From assembly GCA_012797505.1 (NCBI GenBank), contig JAAZOZ010000082.1:1-20008 (forward strand): a stretch of DNA of 20,008 nucleotides, given 5' to 3'. Position 1 is the stretch's first letter, and each line of letters starts with the position of its first letter. Shown here in pieces: positions 15,780-20,008 of this stretch. The notes beneath the pieces were generated by a model that searched no databases, was not told the DNA's origin, and saw nothing but the letters and a program-made list of their open reading frames with translations. The position numbers were made by a program, and so were the translations under genes. This DNA is from Smithella sp. GTDB lineage: Bacteria > Desulfobacterota > Syntrophia > Syntrophales > Smithellaceae.

Positions 15780-17132
15780 ATGGGCAGAATATACAGACTG
15801 GCAGTGATTTTCTTTTTCATTTTATCCGGTTGCGTTTCCGCGCCTGACACCATCCGGGATGTCCGGGAGCTGCGTCAGGACCACGCTGCCTACCTCACGG
15901 ATATTTCCGGGAAGGCCGATCCGCTCCCCGCTGCCCTGCAAGCGCGGATGGACGAAGATTACAACGTCATTTACTTCTCCGTGTGGCACCAGACCCGTCC
16001 TTTTCACGCCTGGGAGGAAAGAGTCCGCCATGATTTCAGAAGATACGCTCTCAGGCCCGGCTACGGTGAAAATAAAAAACCGCATCCCTCCTCGTGGCTG
16101 AAAAAACTGCAGCGCAACGCCGACCTGGAGGGCTACCCCAACGCGCCGGCCCGCGGGATCACAACCCGGAACACAAATTTGCGGGATCTGCCCACGAATT
16201 CCCCCCACTTCACGAGCGCAAACGGGGACAGTTCCGCCTGGCCTTTCGACAATCTGCAGCGGTCGTCCGTGCCCGCCGGCACGCCGGTTTTTGTCTGCCA
16301 TGTCAGTGAGGACAAAGCCTGGGCGCTGGTGGAAACCTCCTTTACCTATGGCTGGATGCCGGCTGAAGACTTTGCCCGGGTCAACGAAGATTTTGCAAAA
16401 ACCTGGGAGTCGGGACGCTACGCGGTCATTCTGCGTGATTCCACGTCCGTTCTGGACCGGAACGGTCGGTTCCTCGTGAAGGCGTCCGTGGGCCATCTCT
16501 TCCCTTTCAGCGCAGCACAGAATGGAAAGATTCAAATCTCCGTCGCGGTGGCGGATCAAAACCGGCAGGCGGTGATCCGGCAGGGGTTTGTCCCGGCGGA
16601 AGCGGCCGCGGCCAAGCCGCTGCGATTTACCCCGGCCAACGCGGCAAAAATCGCCAACGAAATGATCGGAGAACCCTACGGCTGGGGCGGCCTTTACGGC
16701 AGGCGCGATTGCTCGGCCATGACCCGCGATTTTTTCACCGTCTTCGGGATCTGGCTGCCGCGGCACTCGGAAGATCAGGTGAAGGAGGCGGGCGCGTATA
16801 TCAACCTGCGGGGCCTGTCGCCGGAAGAAAAGGAAAGAATTATCATGGAAAAAGGCGTCCCGTACCTGAGCCTGCTGTGGCGAAAGGGGCACGTGATGCT
16901 GTACATCGGCGCTCCGCAAGGCCGGGCGCTCATCTTCCACAACATCTGGGGCATTCGGACAAAGGATCTGCAGGGGCGTGAGGGGCGAAAAATCATCGGG
17001 CAGGCGGTGATTACCGGACTGACGCCGGGACGGGAGCTTTCGGACATGGACACGGCAGCCGGCTCTTTGCTGGACAACATCGCCGCCATGAACATCCTGT
17101 CCGCGGACGTCCGGGAGGCGCCGGCGCCATGA
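15780..17132 (+). CDS. SH3-domain NlpC/P60 cell-wall hydrolase lipoprotein
   Basis: This is a 450-residue periplasmic lipoprotein expected to cleave peptidoglycan stem peptides. The signal ends in the lipobox LSGC, Cys18. Residues about 30-115 form an N-terminal domain (SVWHQTRPFHAWEE), about 125-275 contain two bacterial SH3-like folds (TNLRDLPT, WALVETSFTYGWMP, GRYAVILRDST), and 284-415 form the NlpC/P60 peptidase. The catalytic residues are Cys311 (GRRDCSAMTRDFF), His371 (RKGHVMLYIG) and probably His387 (IFHNIWG). This order matches the NlpC/P60 lipoproteins known from Desulfovibrio and related bacteria. Its stop overlaps the truA start by ATGA, an unusual pairing of wall and tRNA functions that may be only transcriptional convenience. 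Confidence 0.92.
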   Translation: MGRIYRLAVIFFFILSGCVSAPDTIRDVRELRQDHAAYLTDISGKADPLPAALQARMDEDYNVIYFSVWHQTRPFHAWEERVRHDFRRYALRPGYGENKKPHPSSWLKKLQRNADLEGYPNAPARGITTRNTNLRDLPTNSPHFTSANGDSSAWPFDNLQRSSVPAGTPVFVCHVSEDKAWALVETSFTYGWMPAEDFARVNEDFAKTWESGRYAVILRDSTSVLDRNGRFLVKASVGHLFPFSAAQNGKIQISVAVADQNRQAVIRQGFVPAEAAAAKPLRFTPANAAKIANEMIGEPYGWGGLYGRRDCSAMTRDFFTVFGIWLPRHSEDQVKEAGAYINLRGLSPEEKERIIMEKGVPYLSLLWRKGHVMLYIGAPQGRALIFHNIWGIRTKDLQGREGRKIIGQAVITGLTPGRELSDMDTAAGSLLDNIAAMNILSADVREAPAP

Positions 17133-17905
17133 ACAAATACAAAATCGTTCTCGAGTATGACGGCACCAACTACAGCGGCTGGCAGGCGCAGAAGAACGCC
17201 AGGAGCATCCAGGAAACGCTGATCGGAGCAGCCCGGAAATTTCTGGGCGCTCCGGTGGAATTGCAGGGAGCGGGGCGCACCGACGCCGGCGTCCACGCGC
17301 TGGGGCAGGTCGCCCATCTGGAATGCGCCAACAAGGTGAACGGCGACGCCCTGCGGATGGGACTGAACGATCTGCTGCCGGCAGGCATCAATATTCTGAG
17401 CGTGGAAAGCGCCCACCCGCGGTTTCACGCCCGCCATTCGGCCGTGAGCCGCAGCTACCTGTATCTGATCGCGACCCGCCGCACCGCCTTCGGCAAAAAA
17501 TATGTCTGGTGGATCAAAGACAGCCTCCACATCGGCAAAATGCGGCAGGCGCTGAAGGTTTTTGAAGGCTTTCATGACTTTTCCTCCTTTGCCGACAAAC
17601 GAATGGAAAAAGGCGCTTCCACCACGGTGCAACTGGAATCCGCTCAGCTTATGGAATTCGAAAACATCATCGCGGTGCGCCTGGTCGCCTCCCATTTTCT
17701 GTGGAAAATGGCGCGGCGCATCGTCGGCATGACCGTTGAGGTCGGACGCGGCCGTCAGACGGCGGAATATCTTGCCGGGATGCTTCGGTCTTTTTCCGAC
17801 GTTCCTGCCCGCCACACGGCCCCTCCCTCCGGGCTTTTTCTGGAAAAAGTTTTATACGAAGGCGACCGGCTGCCGGATATTCAGCCGCCGGTTCATCTGC
17901 TGTAA
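17129..17905 (+). CDS. truA: tRNA pseudouridine(38-40) synthase
   Basis: TruA isomerises uridines 38, 39 and 40 in the anticodon arm of many tRNAs. The 258-residue protein has the start KIVLEYDGTNYSGWQAQ, the catalytic Asp52 in GAGRTDAGVHALGQ, the RSYLYLIA strand with the conserved tyrosine, and the late motif FLWKMARRIVGM. The length is normal. The ATG overlaps the stop of the lipoprotein gene, so translation is coupled. No terminator is evident after the stop, but mgtE has its own strong promoter 50 bases downstream. Confidence 0.97.
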   Translation: MNKYKIVLEYDGTNYSGWQAQKNARSIQETLIGAARKFLGAPVELQGAGRTDAGVHALGQVAHLECANKVNGDALRMGLNDLLPAGINILSVESAHPRFHARHSAVSRSYLYLIATRRTAFGKKYVWWIKDSLHIGKMRQALKVFEGFHDFSSFADKRMEKGASTTVQLESAQLMEFENIIAVRLVASHFLWKMARRIVGMTVEVGRGRQTAEYLAGMLRSFSDVPARHTAPPSGLFLEKVLYEGDRLPDIQPPVHLL

Positions 17906-17955
17906 ACCCCGGTCCCGCCCAAACGGTCCTGAATCCATATTTTCAAAGAAAAACA

Positions 17956-17984
17956 TTGACATACTGAGGGAACTTTCCTATATT
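17956..17984 (+). promoter_or_regulatory. Strong sigma-70-type promoter of mgtE
   Basis: A perfect -35 TTGACA (17956-17961), a 17-base spacer and TATATT (17979-17984) form the best promoter match in the window. Transcription should start near 17991, giving a leader of about 140 nt before the mgtE ATG. Confidence 0.75.
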
Positions 17985-18016
17985 CCCGTCGCCGGGAAGA
18001 CGCTTTCGATTGCGTC
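17983..18016 (+). promoter_or_regulatory. Two adjacent stem-loops at the start of the mgtE leader
   Basis: TTCCCG-TCGC-CGGGAA (17983-17998) and GACGC-TTTCGATT-GCGTC (17999-18016) are back-to-back inverted repeats. The first straddles the predicted transcription start, so it could be a protein site or a partial 5' hairpin. I could not match the leader to the M-box magnesium riboswitch. Confidence 0.35.
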
Positions 18017-18131
18017 ATACGCTTTTAAAAAGAGTCCCTGGCCCAGCGGACGGACATCAGGATTGTTGCCTTTCCTGCTGAATCGAATCAATACCAGACA
18101 CCCTTCAACCCAAGATACGTCAGGCAGCCCT

Positions 18132-19493
18132 ATGCAAGAGGTTAAGAAAAAAGAGCAGACTCCGCTGGCCACCCTCAAAGACCTGATCAGTCGCAACCGC
18201 GAGTTCGACATCATCGATCTTTTCTCCGACATGCATCCGGCCGACATCGCCGATCTGATCGATGAACTCGATGAAGAGGACCGCCTGCATCTCTTCACCC
18301 TGCTGGATGTGGACAAAGCCTCGGACGTTATTCTGGAACTGTCGGACAACTCGAGAGAACAGCTCATCGAGGACCTGTCCAACGAACAGCTCACCGACAT
18401 CATCGAGGAAATGGAGTCGGACGACAAGGCGGACATCATCGCCGAACTGTCGGACGATCAGGCCAAGGCCGTTCTCGACGCCATCGAGCCGGAAGAATCC
18501 CAGGAGGTCAAGGAGCTTCTCCGGCATCCCGAGGACACGGCCGGCGGCATCATGCAGTCGGAGCTGGTCTCCGTCGGCAAACAGGCCACCATCAATGACG
18601 CCTTCCAGGCCGTCGTGGACGCCAAAGACGACATGGAAAACATCCACAATATCTTTGTCGTGGACGATGAAAACAAGCTGGTCGGGACGGTGCCCCTGCA
18701 GAGACTGATCACCATGAAGCGCTTTACGCCGATCGTGGACGTCATCGACGGCAATATTCCCAGCGTCAGGGCGGACATGGATCAGGAAGAGGTGGCGCGC
18801 CTGTTCAAGAAATACGACCTGGTCTCCGCGGGCGTGGTGGACGCCGACAATCACCTGCTGGGCCGCATCACCATCGACGACGTCGTGGATGCCATCCAAG
18901 AGGAGACCTCGGAGGACATCTACCGCATCGCCGGTTTGGGATATAACGACACCATTTTCAACAAAACGATCGATTCCGTTAAAAAACGCCTGCCCTGGCT
19001 TTACCTCAATCTGATGACGGCGCTGACGTCGGTCCTGGTCATTGGCTTTTTTGAAGACACCATCAAGATCATGGTCGCCCTGGTCTTTTTTATGCCCGTT
19101 ATCGCCGGACTCGGCGGCAACGCAGGAGGCCAGACGCTGGCGTTGATCATCCGCGGCATCGCTCTGGGGGAAATCACCTTTGAAAACGCCAAACGCGTAT
19201 TGGCCCGGCAGATTGCCGTGGGAGCGACCAACGGCGTCGCCGTGGGACTGGTGATCGCGCTGATCGCCTATTTCTGGAAAGGCATTCCCATCCTCGGACT
19301 GGTGATCGGTCTGGCCATGATCATCAGCGTGTTCGCCGGCACGATGGTGGGCGTCCTGATTCCGCTGGCCCTCAAGCGTTTGAATTTTGACCCGGCGCTG
19401 GGTTCCAATATTCTGCTGACGGCCTTTACGGACGCTTTTGGATTTTTCTCGTATCTGACGCTGGCAACCATTTTTCTCAAACTCCTGATGTGA
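18132..19493 (+). CDS. mgtE: Magnesium channel/transporter MgtE
   Basis: MgtE is a dimeric Mg2+ channel of the inner membrane, gated by its own cytoplasmic magnesium-sensing domains. From ATG 18132 the 453 residues are of normal length. An acidic superhelical N domain (about 20-130; HPADIADLIDELDEEDR) is followed by two CBS domains (about 137-265; IFVVDDENKLVGTVPL, GVVDADNHLLGRITIDD). A connecting helix and five membrane segments (about 287-453) follow, with the pore signature LGGNAGGQT (327-335) and the ion-site acid Asp434 in TDAFGFF. The frame is open upstream to 17736, but that part is low-complexity and lies over truA, so it is excluded. The ribosome site CAGG is weak. Confidence 0.94.
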   Translation: MQEVKKKEQTPLATLKDLISRNREFDIIDLFSDMHPADIADLIDELDEEDRLHLFTLLDVDKASDVILELSDNSREQLIEDLSNEQLTDIIEEMESDDKADIIAELSDDQAKAVLDAIEPEESQEVKELLRHPEDTAGGIMQSELVSVGKQATINDAFQAVVDAKDDMENIHNIFVVDDENKLVGTVPLQRLITMKRFTPIVDVIDGNIPSVRADMDQEEVARLFKKYDLVSAGVVDADNHLLGRITIDDVVDAIQEETSEDIYRIAGLGYNDTIFNKTIDSVKKRLPWLYLNLMTALTSVLVIGFFEDTIKIMVALVFFMPVIAGLGGNAGGQTLALIIRGIALGEITFENAKRVLARQIAVGATNGVAVGLVIALIAYFWKGIPILGLVIGLAMIISVFAGTMVGVLIPLALKRLNFDPALGSNILLTAFTDAFGFFSYLTLATIFLKLLM

Positions 19494-19508
19494 GGCCCGG
19501 CTGTTCCG

Positions 19509-19525
19509 TTTGATCCATGATCAAA
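19509..19525. repeat. AT-rich inverted repeat after mgtE
   Basis: TTTGATC-CAT-GATCAAA has 7-base arms and begins 15 bases after the mgtE stop. It is GC-poor and has no T-run, so it would be a poor terminator. It could be an operator for the next promoter, which begins about 40 bases further on. Confidence 0.3.
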
Positions 19526-19563
19526 GTCTGCCCGACCGGAAAGCGGCGATGGCCGGTATTCAG

Positions 19564-19593
19564 TTGACATCCGCAAGCGGCATTGCTTACAAT
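19564..19593 (+). promoter_or_regulatory. Promoter of the patatin-like phospholipase gene
   Basis: TTGACA (19564-19569), an 18-base spacer and TACAAT (19588-19593) give five or six matches per box. The predicted start near 19600 leaves a leader of about 40 nt. Confidence 0.65.
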
Positions 19594-19637
19594 ACAGCCA
19601 TCAGCGTATCCGTCGTGGGAATGGAGCGGAACACACC

Positions 19638-20008
19638 ATGAGATGGACCGGAAAAAAAGTTGGACTTGCCCTGGGCGGCGGCGGTGTCCGCGGCCTGGCG
19701 CACATCGGCGTGATCCAGGTTCTGGAAAAGGAAGGCGTTGAAATCGATCTGATCGCCGGGACCAGCGCAGGCGCGCTGATCGGGGGCGCCTACGCAACGG
19801 GTATGACCACCCGCGAAATCACGGCAAAAGTGGACGCCTATCTGAAGAGTTCGGAATTCGAGGAATCCGCCATTAAATCGATGGGCCTGTCGTTTTCCAC
19901 GGGGCCGAAGAGTTTTTTTCAGAAAGCGCAAACCTTTGCCCGGAACCAATATTATCTGGTCAAGGCCCTGTTCAGCTCTTCCATCCTGCCCGCCGAGGAT
20001 TTTCAGTC
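19638..20008 (+). CDS. Patatin-like phospholipase (partial, runs off the right edge)
   Basis: The first 123 codons of a patatin-like acyl hydrolase are present. The oxyanion-hole motif LGGGGVRGLAHIG (13-25) and the nucleophile elbow GTSAGALIGG, with Ser44, are perfect for the family. The catalytic Asp (DGG/DGA motif) should lie beyond the window. There is no signal peptide, so the protein is probably cytoplasmic or membrane-associated, as in the RssA/YchK group. Residues 78-123 are a helical insertion rich in Phe and Ser. GGAG lies 11 bases before the ATG, a long spacing. The substrate is likely a phospholipid or another acyl ester. Confidence 0.92.
   Translation, partial: MRWTGKKVGLALGGGGVRGLAHIGVIQVLEKEGVEIDLIAGTSAGALIGGAYATGMTTREITAKVDAYLKSSEFEESAIKSMGLSFSTGPKSFFQKAQTFARNQYYLVKALFSSSILPAEDFQ

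Noticed and set aside
17736..18131. In-frame upstream extension of mgtE by 132 codons
   Set aside because: It overlaps the truA coding end and the strong mgtE promoter, and is not MgtE-like. The 453-residue form is of normal length.
17985..18131. M-box (ykoK) magnesium riboswitch
   Set aside because: The characteristic conserved segments could not be found by eye. Only simple hairpins are visible.
1..20008. CRISPR array, insertion sequence, prophage or tRNA gene
   Set aside because: No direct-repeat array, transposase, integrase or cloverleaf sequence was seen anywhere in the window.

Overview
This window reads as chromosomal DNA from a moderately GC-rich, Gram-negative anaerobe. The prmC-murA-hisD cluster, the SH3/NlpC-P60 lipoprotein, the single-chain CoA-transferase with its acyl-CoA-type partners, and the pyruvoyl-dependent arginine decarboxylase together suggest the former Deltaproteobacteria, perhaps a Syntrophales-like syntroph. 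That placement is an inference from gene content; there is no rRNA or other marker here to settle it. I see no tRNA, rRNA, CRISPR array or insertion sequence, and coding density is high.

Left block (1-5180, minus strand) is a TetR-regulated tripartite efflux operon: tetR-type repressor, lipoprotein membrane-fusion adaptor, then an RND pump. The pump frame does not stop after its twelfth membrane segment. It continues without interruption into a signal-peptide-like segment and the N-terminus of a TolC-family outer-membrane factor, and it is still open at the window edge. This is the most unusual feature of the window. A perfect TetR-type operator overlaps the presumed -10 of the operon promoter.

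Middle-left block (5225-8733, plus strand) is a tight housekeeping operon: prmC (release-factor methylation), murA (first committed peptidoglycan step) and hisD (last histidine step), closed by a 26-base perfect palindrome that separates it from the convergent neighbour.

Central block (8769-15686, minus strand) runs pdaD, alpha/beta hydrolase, ParA-like ATPase, two short-chain dehydrogenases, a 657-residue CoA-transferase with an unexplained C-terminal domain, a possible 29-codon peptide, and an enoyl-CoA isomerase-like protein. Gaps are short and all genes point the same way, so one or a few transcripts are likely. The CoA-transferase, dehydrogenases and isomerase fit activation and oxidation, or synthesis, of an organic acid as its CoA thioester; the substrate cannot be read from sequence.

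Right block (15722-20008, plus strand) holds an NlpC/P60 lipoprotein overlapping truA by an ATGA, then mgtE (magnesium channel) with its own strong promoter and a leader of about 140 nt, then a patatin-like phospholipase with its own promoter that runs off the right edge. No stretch longer than 300 bases lacks a gene. The longest gaps are 5073-5305, 17906-18131 and 15587-15779, and all three carry promoter-like sequences.
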